Source of the DNA: Chrysaora quinquecirrha
Taxonomy: Eukaryota > Cnidaria > Scyphozoa > Semaeostomeae > Pelagiidae
NCBI GenBank assembly: GCA_014526335.1
Contig: JACTAT010000002.1
Location: forward strand, 4,425,832-4,489,831
Reading direction: 5' to 3'
Length of the DNA stretch: 64,000 nucleotides
The translations under genes were made by a program, and so were the position numbers. Below the pieces are notes generated by a model. That model saw nothing but the letters and a program-made list of their open reading frames with translations, had not been told where the DNA came from and made no database searches. This document shows, one piece after another, positions 11,960 through 25,010 of this stretch (position 1 is the stretch's first letter; every line of letters starts with the position of its first letter).

Positions 11960-14900
11960 ATGCTAAAGACAACAACCATTGTTTGGGGCCTACTATCTGT
12001 CGTGGTATGCGTTTTTGGAAGCTCTGTTTTAAGTAAGTGTTTCCACATATTCTTATGTTTATTATCATGTTGTAATTATCATGTATTATCATTATATGAA
12101 TGTTTTTTTTTATGGCTATCAATAATCGGAACAAAAAGTTGTCGATGATGACGATGATGTTGATGATAATTAAGTTGTTCTGTATGTTTAGCAAATCAAA
12201 AATAATTTTTTCATCGAAACCTACGTTAAAGAATGAAATTTCTTCGATATTGCAAAGACCTATAAAGTATAAATGTCATTTCATATTAAAAAGAACCCTT
12301 AATGCACTGCTTGATCGAAGTGAATTGTTTAGGGCTTCATCATCAGGGGGCAATGAAAACAAGCTGTCGAAAGAATTGATTTATTTCTAAATTTCATTTG
12401 TACAAGAAAGAATTGTAGCTATTCACTTGATTTAATTTGAGTTTATTAACGAGATAAAATCACTTTGAAAATCATTGAGAGGCTTGAAAATACAGTATAT
12501 ACTCAAGAAATGATGGGAGGGAGAAGAAAGGGTCCTGTTAAATGATATTGTTAGTTGAGCCTTATTCAATGATACCGTAGTGGTGTAGAATTTGAGTACC
12601 TTAAGCATAGCCTAAAAAATTTAGAGAAACATGCCTCAGGACTCGTATAGAATCATCCCGGTAATGTCTCGTGTTGAGGATTGAAAGAAGCAAGTAGTGA
12701 AAAACAGTAAGAGACAAAGCTGTCGAATCCTACCAACCCCCCTACCCCATATTTTAACTCACCAAAAAATTTTGAAAAACCCCGATAAACTCTTTTGGGG
12801 ATGTTTTTTAACAGAAATCCCTACCTCTGTTGGAGCATTTAATTGTTTCTTAGAACAAGGTGCATCATACTCTTAAATATTGACACTTTTCATAATGGAA
12901 ATGGATAAAGTTTGTTTTTCTTATTGCATTTCCAATTCATACAGAGATTGATGATTCAATTGTCATTACTTTCAAGGGCTTTATGCCAAGGCATAATATC
13001 AATACGACTGCCTATTTTTGCCCTTTTTACGGACTTTTTACGTAGTTCGCAGTTATTTGCTATGGTATTGAGCGGAAGTTGACCAATACGATTGCCGAAC
13101 TACGAGTTCAATGGTTTCTACTCTTTGTTCTCTCTGGTACAAATTGAGATCCCTGGCCTGTGGGGTCCATTGCAGCGTTACGAGTCTTACGAGAAACTCA
13201 GTGCAACATTTACCCTTCCCTTGAGTGGCTATCGACAATGAAACGGAGGGTATTAGGGTAACCACTCCTTCCCCGCTCCTCTCCCCGATATTCCATGCTT
13301 CCTGTCTTTTCCTCCATTGTAAACAGATGTAACCCATGTCATAGTAGTATATCCTTTCTCCTCTGCCTCCTATCCACTGCATTCCCTTTCCATTCAAGTT
13401 TAGAATGTCAGTATTTCTTACCCTCAGTAGGTGAGGGGGTACATACAGTAGGGGACGATGGATTTGTTTTATATTAATAGCTTTTCTTGTGGCTGTCCAA
13501 GAATATTTTTGCATTAGAGAAAGTATCTTGTATTTTGTTACTACAGTAGTTTGAATACCATGAAAAGAGTGTTGTGATGCTACGTGCAGGCCCAATTTGT
13601 ACCTTTTAGTAGCGAGTAACTGGCTCAGATTAGGCCTAATGATGTAGCATGTTGGCCAAGTAACTGTAGGCCTACAGTAGCTCAATGATGAGAAGAAGGA
13701 AATTAGGTTGTCCTCATGATGAGGTTGAAGAGCTATTGGTCATTAGTTGTTATCATGCTGCCAGTCGTTTGAAACCACAACCATTTCCCTTTTATATCGA
13801 TTTTATCTTTCTTATCTGGCCTTGATTACAATGTCTGACAACACCAGCATGTGTTAATCCAAAAAATGCGATTTTTAAGGTATATATAGCCTTATTAAAG
13901 TCTCTTATGGTTATATTTATACTCTTGATCTTTCATCGGAAAATATTAAATAGCTATTTATAGCTACATCCTGTTGCTAAATATACCTTATTTCTATTCC
14001 TGGCACTCATTCCCACTGGCAATTCAATGGATAGGGCTTGGTCGTGAGAAGTTGGGCGTTGTTTTGTACCTTGTCAGTGAAGAATCTTTTGACTTGACTA
14101 TTGTTTTGTTTTGGACTGCATTTAAACAAAACATCGCAGGCTTCGCTGCGATTAGCTAGCCCCTCATGTCAAGGACTCCCATTTTGAGCGAGAAGGAAGT
14201 TTTGAATGCATGAAAGAGCGTTTTGTCATTTTGCTTTTGAAACTGGTCTGGAAGACTCAAAGTGTGAGTTAGACTTACCCTAGGTCTGAATCTTTCTTTA
14301 TCCGAACAAAAATTCATAACCGGAATGTGACAGCGTTGCGGAGGAGATAGTAAGAAAAGTTCACTTTTTTCTCTGTCTCCTCCGCAGCGCCATGATATTT
14401 CTGGCATGACTGTGTTCGGAAAAGGAAAGATTTAGACTTAGGGTAAGTCTAAGTGTGAATTTAAAGAACCCAAAAGCTTGCTCCAGTCTTTAACTGTGTA
14501 CATTTCCACCTCGTTTCCAGGGCGAGCTGTTACCAATGTAAGGTTGAACGCATCAAAAATAGAGTAAGGGTTAATTCTCCAACCTCGATGTTGTCTTTCT
14601 TCCAGAAAATACTGTTTACGTGAATGAAGGCAATACATTCATCTTGCCATGCAGAAATGAGACACCAGGGAGCTTCTTTGCTCTGGTTTGGCAATCAACC
14701 GTCTTGCCCCACAAATCAAGTATTTTCGACTACTTTACAGACACAGGATATAATATCCATGATAGCATTGTGAAACGATCAAAACTTGTTCAGCAAACAT
14801 CGCTGCAGATAGACGACGCAACAGCAACCGATGCAGGGTCATATGATTGTAATATCATTTATTTTTTCAATGGACAACCAAGAGCGATACTAAAATCCAT

Positions 14901-17900
14901 CATTACACTTGTTGTGTCATGTAAGTACCTATTGGAGATCAGTATAATTATTTGTTGCTTTTTTGAACTGTCATAGTGATGGTTGGCTGTGATACACAAA
15001 GTTTTTTTTATAAGCAACCGCTTATAAGCAAGCAAGATGTAGAAGGCCTGAAAGTTTAAACAACGTATAGTACCACAGGGAAGAAACCTACCTCAAACAA
15101 TATTGATTTTCTGTGGTTTGGAATGCCCAACGAGAACCCGCAATTCATCTTATGAAAGCTCAGACTACACACAAACAGAACAACATTTTTTTTGGGGGGA
15201 AAGGGGTAATTTTCTGCATTTCCCAACAAGAAAGACAAGAGGAGTTGTATATTTTTGAAAATTACTGGGGCGTTCCAAGGACTTTTGGCAGGTATTGTAG
15301 CTCAATGACAAACAGTAGAAAGTTGCTTAACTCAAACGCTAATCGAACCATGAATTTCTTTTCAGCTGCACCAAACATTACTTCGCTAACTCCACTGAGC
15401 CAAATTAAAACAATAGGTGAAAGACCATTTATAACATGCAAAGTCAATGCCACACCGAATGCTACCATCACGTGGAAAAGGAATGATGGAAAGCCTATTC
15501 GTGGTAAAATTGTTACAAATGGAATGGTTTCTGTTTTGAAAATGAAACGATTGAAAATGTCTGACACGGCCTATTACACTTGTACTGCTGAAAATCGTGC
15601 TGGCAAAATGGAGAAGACAGCTTTCCTGAAAGTTAAAAGTTAGTTGAGTTATATGTTTGTTTGACTATTGATATTTATTGTAACAAAGTGAAGGTGAAGG
15701 TGAAATGGTGTATTTAGTGCCAGTCTCCAGGATCTTAGAAGTAGAGGAACTAACGATACCTCGACCCTGGCTATGACGCTACTGTTACTGGGACACGAAC
15801 CCCGACCCCGCTAATCTTCTTACAAAGCATTTAGACCACGACGCCATAGCACATAAGAAAAAAGGTTTGTATATATAGGAGGATGTCTAGGTGTATTTGA
15901 CTGTATTTGCACTGATATAAAGAGAAAAGAGATCATCTTGTCATCTGCCTTTTTCTTATACTTTATGCTATGCTGTAGAACCCACGAATCTCTGTATAAA
16001 CCGTAGCAGATTTTTGCATCTCTTTGCTTAAAATCAGAGCCAAAATTTTCTATACCTGCCTCTGCCTCCCCCAATTTAAGTCGTGAGGAGAGATGGTGTC
16101 TCTAATTGCCTTTATATTATGTCACATTGACCAACGTTTATTAGGGGGGAACGGGGAGAAGAAAACAAAGTCTCCTGAATTTTCTTTGAAAGAGTATATT
16201 AACGTTGCAACATGCTTGTCTTTGACTGCAGTTGAGAATTTGTTGTTTTGATGTAGACATTGAAAATGTTTCTCTTCTCTCTATTCAGCTATTCCAAAGA
16301 TAGAATCTCTGTCTGTACCACGTATTAACGTTGATGCTAGTGGAAAACTGACTTGCAAAGCAGTTGGGTATCCAGTTCCACTGGTTGAATGGTACATTTC
16401 TGGCGTAAATAATGGAGAGCCTCTAACGAGTGGCCGATCTTATCTTCAGAAATATCGCGTTTCCAAGACGGTGACAGACGAGATTGCTGAAATAGCTGAG
16501 AATTCGTTGTATATCTATTCAGTGACAGTTCAAGACTGGAAGAATAATTACACGTGCTTGGCTGCGAACTCAGAAGGCTCAGCTACACGTGTTGTCAATA
16601 TTACAGGATTTGGTAAGTCGTTGCCTGTTCCAATTTTGGCCAACTCAGTTATTAAGAACATATCCTCGCTTTTATTGTCTGCACAATCTGGCTTGTCAAG
16701 TACTGTTTAGTAAAAGACAGTTTTTTAAAATGATAAACAAGTTAACAAGGAACTTGAGCTGGAATCACATAGCAATACACGCTTTTTTTATAAAGAACCT
16801 AGCTCAAGGCCTAATTGAAATTTCAATGTTTTTGGACCTCTTCTGAGTCAATTGTAGTCTCAAACGTTTCTTTATAGTTCCATAAGTTTAACTGCACATT
16901 CAGTGTCATGACTATCATACAGAGACATTTGCATGTAAGCAAACTTGGAGACTACTCAAGGAAACATTTGATGCATGCGTAGAGTACAATTTATGTGATT
17001 TTCGACTGGAAATGGATGGAACCAGCTTTCTAATTCTGGATTGGTTGCAGTGATGAAAGAATCCTCTTTAGTAGTACAAGTTCTTCAAATCTTCCGTCCT
17101 TCCACATTTATGTAGGTTCCTTATGAAGTGGCTCGTTATAAAGAAAAGCGTATAGTACAACAAGGGGTATATTGTTTTTTCGTTAACTTTTGAATACATT
17201 GACCTTTTTTTAGTTCAACTCATGTTGTGTATACGGGGAATTTGAATTACCACTTTAAAAGGGGAAGAACCAGAATTTGATTTTTTATAAATAAAAGTAA
17301 AAAGTGTTAAGAGATGTTAGAAACTCCTAAGTCTTAAGCAACACATAAGCAACTCTGAGAGCTTACATCTTGCGACTTTGAGGAATGGCTCTGTGTCAAG
17401 TTGCTTAATATGTTGCTCTGCTCTATCGCAAGCTGAACGAAACCTTTTTGTTGATACTGGTCTTTGTCTCTTGTAGATAAACCTGGAAGACCACGTATTA
17501 TAAATGTGACAACATTCAGTAACTACGTCATCGTACAATGGTCAACACCACCGGATGGTGGAAGTAAAATACTGGCTTATGTAGTTGAATACAAAAATGT
17601 CAATCAATTGGAATGGATGTCAAGGGAAATCAGACCAGCGAATGTGGATAGATTCAAGATTATGGACCTTACGCCAAACACGATTTATAGTTTCAGAATT
17701 TATGCCAAGAATATGGTCGGCATGAGTGAAAATAGCAGAGAATTTACAACCAATACAAAAGGGATTTCGCATAATGAAGTGAAAACGAAAACTGAACCGA
17801 GTAATACTGTGGATGATAATGATACAGCAACAGGTTTGTAACTTTTCAAGAAATCTATGAATATTCAAAAGTTTGTTTTTAACTACACTTTTGAGGCTTC

Positions 17901-20900
17901 GTTACGTCGATTCACAGCCAATTGCGCGGCCAATTGGTTAAGATATGAGGTCCCTTCAGGAGGCCCAAATATCCCGTGTCCCCTGCGACTTTTCCAAACG
18001 TATAACGTATTCCCAGTATGTTTTCTTAAAACATTTCCCTTCATCCCAGAATTCGAAAAACATCCCATATACCATTGATTCTTCTAGAATTAACCCATAT
18101 CTCTTTGATTTTTTTCCAGAAATATCCCCATCCCGAATACCTTAATGGGCCTCAGATGTCCTGTAATTTCCAATGCATTAACTATACGTGGGAAAACAAG
18201 GGGGAATAGACATGTACTTGCTTATCAATTGGTAGAAAAGCAATAAAAAGTGGAAGTCAGTGTAAATGATCCATTCAGATGCTGATAAGGATTCCATCAT
18301 CTGATCTTTCTTCTTTCAGGAAAATCCAGTAGTGCACAGAAAAGTAAACATGGCATTCTCGGCAGCTTTGGCATCACAGCATTAATTGGAATATTTGCAG
18401 GTGCTTTCCTAGCACTTGCAATTTTCGGTATTGTCGTTTTCTTCTTGTTTAGAAGACTTCAAAAACTTCCCAAGAACAGACAGCTTCCATCCCGGGAAGT
18501 AGGCCCATTAGCATGGAAAATGGTTCTCTAGCGGTAAGTAGTGTCACTAATGATTTTTTATTTAATGCCATCAACCCGGGTTGTTGCACATGGGCCATAG
18601 ACAAACAGTTCAGAATGCTTTGTTTCCAGGGGGTAACAACCCAACATGGAATTTAGTCCTTGTTATCCAAACTCTTTGCTTCTTCAAACATGGCAGATTT
18701 ACAGTGAATACTTATTTATGCAAATTTTGGCAGAGCAAGAAGTGATGTTACTAGTCGCCAAGATAACGTCTGCATTGGCCAGCAAGTTTGGCCCTGCTTG
18801 CATTATTCTGCCACGCAACGAAACGGTGTTATTTGATATTGGATCAAATTACTGTACGGAACCAAGAAGAATATGTTTCCTTAATTCGTTTACCAAAATT
18901 ACATTATCTCATATTCAACGGTTCACGTTTGGACATTCACAGAAGCAGGTGGTTGTTATACGTATCCATTTCATACTGTTCTCATGTCAAACTACGTTGG
19001 TGTAGTACAAACGGAAGGGCACAAGTAGGCATGGTGAAAACACTCAACGGGCGCAAACAGGGTCTGTTACAAAGGAACTGGGAGAAAGGTTACATTGCAC
19101 TACAAAGCATTAAATACTGACCCTTCCTACCCTGTGTAAAGTTCGACAAACTTATATATACTGCTCTAAACTCAGAACACCCTGTTTAACTGAAATCTTG
19201 AAAAATGTCTTGTAAAATTATTAATGTTCTGCTCGTTGTTCTGCTCGTTGCTATATTTCATTTTCTTCATATTTCATATTTTCTTTTCTACAGCCGGGAG
19301 AGAGCAGAAGGCCATCAGCAATGCCTTCAGAAACAGGTGAAATGATACCGCTAATGACAAGAGCTGATCAGTGGGAGTTCCCCAGAGATCGTCTTCGACT
19401 CAGTACGGTGTTAGGAACAGGGGCTTTTGGCATGGTAATGAGGGGAGATGCCCTTGGCATTAGAGGTTCAATTGGAAGAGTCAAGTGTGCTGTAAAGATG
19501 GTCAAAGGTAAGTTGTTGTTAATGGGCTTTTTCGTCATTCGGGAACATATAAGAGTTAGCATAAAGCCTTTTTTTCGCTGCTCCTCGTCTACTTTGAAGT
19601 TGTTTCCTCTATTCTCGCTTGTAGATGCTTCTTCTTGGCTCCCTTGTAGATGTTTCCTCTGGGCACCCTTGTAGATACTTCCTCTGGTCTCTTTTGTGGA
19701 TGCTTCCTCTGGCCTCCCTTATAGATTCGTCCTCTGGTCTTTCTCGAAGATTCTTCCTCTTGTTTTCCTTGTAGATTCTTCCTCTGGTCTCCTTTGCAGA
19801 TACTTCCTCTTGTTTCCCTTGTAGATGCGTCCTCTGGTCTCCCTTGTAGATGCTCCCTCTGGTCTCCCTTGTGGATGCTTCATCTGATCTCCCTTGACGA
19901 TGATCCCTCTGGTCTCTCTAGTTGATGCTTCCTTTGAACTCTCTTGTGGATGCTTCCTATGGTCTCCCTTGAAGATGCTTCCTCTGATCTCCTTTGTAGA
20001 TGCTTCATCTGGTCTCCCTTGTAGATGCTTCCTTTGGTATTTCTCGTCTAAACCCAAGCCACTTCATTTTACAGATAGTGACAACGAATGCGCCAGAAAA
20101 GATCTCTATGCCGAGTTGGATATGCTAAAACTTCTTCCTGAACATCCTAATGTTGTTAGCCTGCTTGGTTGCTGTACGAGATCTGAGCCATTGATGATCA
20201 TTGTTGAATATTGCGCAAACGGAGACTTACAAGGTTTTCTTAGAAGCAGTCGTGGAATCAGTGAAAGATATTACAGAGAAAGATATGGAGATTCTCCTCC
20301 TCCTAAGATTACTGCGAAAACTTTATTGACTTTTGCATGGCAGATTGCAACTGGAATGAATCATCTTGCAACATTCAAAGTAAGTCAGTATATTAGCATT
20401 TTCTCATACTTTTAATGAATGGCAAACGCTAGGATAGATTTTTCCACAAGCAGCATACTCCAAAAGATGGGATTTGAACCTGGACTGCATGACAAGAGAG
20501 CAAATGACATTTCCACGGAGCTATAGAGCTCAATGAAATCGCCGAGTAACTCTCTGAGTCATACAGCCCAAGGTTCTCCTCCTGTTTAACTGTTTGTGTT
20601 TTGCTATGTTGAGTCTTCTTCAGCACCATACATATTTGTACATAGTTTTCATGAAGTATTTTCTCCATATCCACAATCTTCAGAGCCTTCCTGTTATAGG
20701 CTCTGAAGAAGCCCTGTATGCCAGGGCGAAATATTAGCAACAAAATTATAATTTCGCGTTTTCCCTGTCTTGTGTCCATCTGCTGTTCTGTGTTGTTTCT
20801 TAAAATCCTTGTAATATTTATCTTCGTCTTCAACATAAGAATCCTCGGATCCGGCAGACACCCTTATGTCCTTTCTTCATACAAATATATTGCATATTCC

Positions 20901-21568
20901 TAGTTGTTGTAAAGAGATTGTTATAATATTTATCATTTTCAAGGTGATTCACCGTGATTTGGCTGCGCGTAATATTTTGGTTGATGAGAATCTGGTCTGC
21001 AAAATCAGTGATTTTGGCTTTGCAAGAGATATCTATGTAGAAGATCAATACCTTAAAAAGAGTCAGGTTTGTCGAGTTTACCATATTCGTTTATTTAGTA
21101 AGTTAGGCACACGGAGGAAGAAGACAACAGATATAGCTGAACTAGCATAGATTCTAGACTTTTAGACTGTACACTTAAGTAGTGATTTTGATTGACGTTC
21201 CTTATTTTTTATGTTAATTTACTCTTTTTAGGGTGGAAGATTTCCAATCAAATGGATGGCTATTGAATCGCTTTTGGATGGAATATCAACTTCAAAAAGT
21301 GACGTGTAAGTTACTCTAGTACAACTTGTACTATCGATACTCTATCATTTGTTGTCGACTTAAATTAAATCCCTACAACACTGTGTCCTAGGGCCTAATC
21401 GAGCTAGCTGGTGGTGTCAAGAGCTTTGCGAGGTTGGGTGTCGAATCCCAGTAACCGTAGCGTCAGTAATGAGCTTTTAAGCGACTTGAAAATTAGGTGG
21501 AAGATTTCTTATTAAGTTATAGTTAGTTAGTTAGTTGTTTGTTAGATAGTTAGTTAGTACGCTGGTTG

Positions 21569-21601
<33 letters not shown>

Positions 21602-21624
21602 ATAGTTAGTTATTTAGTAAGCTT

Positions 21625-21664
<40 letters not shown>

Positions 21665-23256
21665 GTTAGTTAGTTTGTTTTTAGTTAGACAGTTAATTAG
21701 TTAGTTAGTTAGTTAGCTAATCAGTTAGTTAGTTAGTTAGTTAGTTAGTAATTTATTTAGATAGTTGGTAAGTTAGCTAGGTAGCTAGTTTGTTCGTTAG
21801 TTAGCTAGCTAGTTGGTCAGATACTGTAGGTAGTTCGTTAGTTAGTTAGTATTTTAGTTAGTTAGTTAATTAGTTAATTAGTTAGTTAGTCAATTTCTTT
21901 TTCAATAGCTAGTTAATGAGGATAGTCACAGCGAGGATCTTTACCTTCAAATGTCTTTATTAACAATTAACGGTATGTTTTCGTATCATGTTATATGTCA
22001 TTTCCAAACTTAAGTGTATTTTCAAAAAGATCTTTGTAATTAGATTTTCATTTTGATCTCATTTCGCTTTAGGTGGTCTTTTGCTGTTGTCTTGTGGGAG
22101 ATTGTCACCCTCGGAGCATCTCCATACCCTGGTATGAACTCTTATGAAGTGGTCAGTTTCTTACAAGATGGTTACAGAATGGACAAACCGAAGCATTGCT
22201 CAGATGAAATGTAAGACACTTTTTAATTTGTTCTCAAAGAGTTTCGCAATTCTTTATTTTGCATGAATACTTACCGATAGAAGTATAGGCCTTCTAGTTT
22301 TTGCTCCTCAAGCCTTCAAGCTGTTACAAAAATTTGACTTAAAATCTGAACTTTTTCTAGATATGCTATTTTAATGGACTGCTGGCATGTATCTTCTCAA
22401 AGGAGGCCAACATTTGAAGAAATTGCAGACAAGTTTAGGGGCATGATCGACTGCGATGATCAGGTGAGTCCTTTGTATCTCTTAGTTGGTTGTCTTCTAA
22501 ATCTGAATTCTTAAAAGATTTTCTCGATTTTAATTTTCTGGGAGTAAATCGAAATTGCATACATAACATTGTAGCACTTGAGCGAGACAGAAAGCCGTCT
22601 GTCACTTGTTCTGTGGGGCTGTGATCCAATAATGCTGGCTTGTCGTGTCAGAAGCTCAGTGAGTGAGGGATCGAGACCCAGATACGGTAGCGTCACAGCC
22701 AGGATCGAGGTATCGATTAGTGAACCTGCTTTTGGGTTATAGCGACTGGTGCCATTTTACCTTCATTTCCAGCGTCATAAACATTGAGGTCGAAGAATAA
22801 ATGTTGCTTCTGTCCTTATTGCAATTGTAAGTAGCCTTGGTCTGGGTGAATAAAGGGCTACAAAGAGCATTCAATAGCGGACTCCCTTTTTCATCTCCTT
22901 CCCAGTTCCTGGTCCCTCGTGCGCAGCGGCTACGGCTCTGGCACCCAGGGAAGAAAGAGCATAGCCTAAAACACCTTAAATTGTAAATGCGTCTCTTTCG
23001 AAGAAGATCTTAAGTTTTCTTGGTGCGAAGAATAAAGCTTAAGTCTTAGCTATGTAGCTACAATGTGTTGATTAATTATAAAGACATATCTAATGTCTTC
23101 TGAATTTTTCCCTTTCAGGAATTCATCAACATGAACTTCTACCAGGATCATTTATATGTAAACTTCGACGTTAATCTTGCAACGCAGTCAAACAATGCGA
23201 GTGCTCAAGAGCTTTCCATGACAGACTCGACACCATTAACAGCTGGGTCATCGTGA
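11960..23256 (+). CDS. Receptor tyrosine kinase, three Ig domains + FN3 + TM + FGFR/RET-like kinase
   Basis: Membrane receptor that should phosphorylate tyrosines on ligand binding. Coding exons: 11960-12032, 14606-14920, 15366-15638, 16289-16612, 17477-17833, 18320-18533, 19294-19507, 20075-20379, 20944-21066, 21232-21305, 22073-22210, 22361-22463, 23119-23256. Exon 1 is a signal peptide; exons 2-4 are one Ig domain each (Cys/Trp/Cys pattern); exon 5 is FN3; exon 6 has the TM helix (about 18355-18450). Extracellular exons join by phase-1 introns, as usual for modular receptors. The kinase shows the glycine loop GTGAFG, AVK lysine (19495), helix-C Glu (20113), HRDLAARN (20950) and DFG (21010). 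KWMAIES, with Ile in the APE motif, is as in RET; the rest resembles FGFR. Exon 6 carries an apparent missing base at the CCC run 18504-18506; with it the exons give about 883 residues. The ligand cannot be deduced. Confidence 0.88.
13053..13685. other. Intronic sequence with a chance open frame
   Basis: Part of the first long intron (12033-14605) of the receptor kinase. The minus strand is open for about 210 codons, but the translation resembles no family, has low-complexity patches and no conserved motif. I do not call it a gene. The rest of this intron, apart from the hairpin at 14261, shows nothing recognisable. Confidence 0.3.
14261..14460. mobile_element. Near-palindromic hairpin element (MITE-like)
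   Basis: Left arm 14261-14350 and right arm 14371-14460 are imperfect reverse complements over about 90 bases. Examples are ttagacttaccctaggtctg against cttagggtaagtctaa, and ttgcggaggaga against tctcctccgcagcg. The spacer is about 20 bases and T-rich. It lies in the receptor-kinase intron, just before the exon for Ig domain 1. No clear target duplication was seen. Confidence 0.75.
15690..15845 (-). repeat. tRNA-derived SINE (family A), minus orientation
   Basis: It reads gaaggtgaaatggtgtattt, agtgccagtctccaggatct and cctcgaccctggctatgacg, matching in reverse complement the SINE copies at 26385 and 63633. It sits in the intron between the Ig2 and Ig3 exons. Confidence 0.6.
19615..20045. repeat. 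Minisatellite, about 25-bp unit, in kinase intron
   Basis: Tandem diverged copies of a unit close to tgtagatgcttcctctggtc followed by tccct, roughly 17 units, filling most of the intron between the glycine-loop exon and the helix-C exon. Open frames on both strands are by-products of the repeat. Confidence 0.85.
20430..20740 (-). repeat. tRNA-derived SINE (family B)
   Basis: It shares gatttgaacc, gactgcatga, agagagc, agctcaatg, cgagtaactct and gtcatacagc in order with 50985-51225. The gggatttgaacc phrase resembles the B box of a tRNA promoter. It ends with gctctgaagaagccctgtat and gccagggcgaaatatt, a tail style seen in many invertebrate SINEs. It lies in the intron before the HRD exon. Confidence 0.6.
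21380..21480 (+). repeat. SINE fragment (family A-like)
   Basis: It contains gtggtgtcaagagctttgcg, gtgtcgaatccc and gtagcgtcag, resembling the middle of the family A SINE at 22612. It is short and diverged. Confidence 0.35.
21516..21895. repeat. (TTAG)n tetranucleotide microsatellite
   Basis: About 380 bases of ttag repeats with interruptions, in the receptor-kinase intron between 21305 and 22073. The reverse complement of the same motif forms the array at 48763-49115. Confidence 0.9.
22612..22790 (+). repeat. tRNA-derived SINE (family A)
   Basis: Ordered blocks tgtcagaagctcagtgag, gggatcgagacccagatacg, gtagcgtcacagccaggatc and agcgactggtgccattttac align with the copies at 26385 and 63633. 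It lies in the last intron of the receptor kinase. Confidence 0.65.
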
Positions 23257-25010
23257 AACAGTTTGGCAGATAATACTGTTTCTGAACAGTTCTGAATTCA
23301 AACGACTGTTTTGAGTCTGCAGATGTCCTATCATCCATCTTGCTGAAATCGTTAGAAATTGAGAGATAAGTAAAACAAAATGGCGATCTTATGGATGTGA
23401 AAAAGTTGTCTCAAAAATTATGCTCGAAAATATGCATATTTGTAGGCGAGAAATAGATTTGTATGCTTCCAAAAAGCCAGCTTTACTACTACAATCATGG
23501 CTACCAAATAAGTACCTCTGAGTGTTAGTTACCAAGGAAAACATACTTGCTGGTCAAGGAAGGCTAAGAGCTGGTACCTCCGCGTCAGAAAGCAATCTTT
23601 CGAACTTCTGCTTATCTTTGTGTAAATAGGCATAGATTAGTTGAATGTTAAATTAAAACAACGTGAACTCTCACAGCTAGATCGAGTTTTACTCAATTTC
23701 TTATAAGTAATAAAATTGACAGTTTATTCATGGTTAACTTAAGTATCAGGAAATAGTTACGTTCTTAAAATTTGCAGTCTATATGTCAAAAGTAGCTATT
23801 AGTAGATGTGATATGAATTTTTTATCTTAGAGTTCTTCTAAATAGCCTAAATGATTTTGTTTCAAGAGTATTTAGTGCCTTGTCAGATCAACGTTATTGT
23901 ACTGTATATTGTAGAGTTCTCAAGATCTACATTTTTTGCGAGTAGCTTCTATGGCAAGGCGGCTGGTATATGGAGTCTACTGGGCACCGATTACAACCTT
24001 TAAACTTTGTCACTGCAAAATTTGGCAATAATATAAGCAATAATTAATGTACATATCAATCGTATACAAATCCAGGAATTTGTGGTTCATACTGGTGGGA
24101 TACCCTGAAGTGTGATTTCCAAGCTTCCCTTCTAAAGATTAGGCCACCTTAAGAAAGCAGTTGCCCACTGCCGTTCACCTTTACTTTGTTTCCTTTCCTT
24201 AAAGATCTGGAGCAGTCTCCGTCTCGAATTCATTCAGCCCAAGAAACCCTCTTCCTGGAACAAACATCACTTCTCTGCCTTACCCTCCAAATAGCCTACA
24301 GTCACGGTCGCCAGAGTTAGAGAAGTCGTTTGGTTGTCCTCGACCCTTTCCATCAAAGGCTCAATGGCCTTTGATGTAATGAAATTAAAAATACTGCTTT
24401 AATTTTTGAATTCGTTAACTTCATATAGAGCGTCTTCATTAAAACGAAATGCCCGCATGTAATTACTTAAAGTCTTGCTACAAGTACAACGCAAGTTTTA
24501 GGAGCTACATAACAACAGGTTTTTTCGTAAGATTCTTTGGTTGATAATAAATTTGTATTGTTTTGATTATACTGTACACTGTACTTTATAGTTATTTTCT
24601 ATCGTAGAAAGAGATGTATTAATTTTAGATTTAATAGTATTGAAATACATTCCAAAGTCTTTTGCAATCTACGTTTCTTTATTTCAAATTTTCTTGAGAA
24701 AATTTAGTGAATTTCGCGTCTTAGTAATAGCGGTTAATCGCAATTAGGATAATCACGAAAATCTGAGGCTGAACCGTGAAATGGTAATCTAGTAAATAAT
24801 CTGAAACTAGCAAAAAAGATCCAAGCGGACTTTATATTATTCGCGCAGTAAAGTTGTTCAGATTATGCTAATGAGCAAAGATTATGCTAATGAGCTATGT
24901 TTAAACAATGATCGCTGATCCATGTTGACAAGTGACAAGTAAACACGCATGCGTGATCTTGCTTCGTCTTCTGTGCCATGCGCTCAAAAAGCTCTCTTCT
25001 TTCCACTGAA
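23257..25010. other. 3' UTR of receptor kinase and intergenic spacer
   Basis: No further coding sequence was seen. Several possible polyadenylation signals occur (for example aataaa at about 23710 and 24547). The final part must hold the RBM45 promoter and 5' UTR; no defined motif stood out. Confidence 0.45.

Noticed and set aside
13053..13685. Open frame of about 210 codons on the minus strand
   Set aside because: No recognisable domain, lies within an intron of a plus-strand gene, no splice or codon evidence; length is possible by chance.
17885..18145. Possible repeated exon-like stretch with atcccgt/ttcccag phrases in the FN3-TM intron
   Set aside because: The phrases are too short and irregular to define a repeat, and no reading frame fits the receptor.
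19719..20057. Open frame of 112 codons with Lys/Arg/Thr-rich repeats, minus strand
   Set aside because: Antisense reading of the intronic minisatellite.
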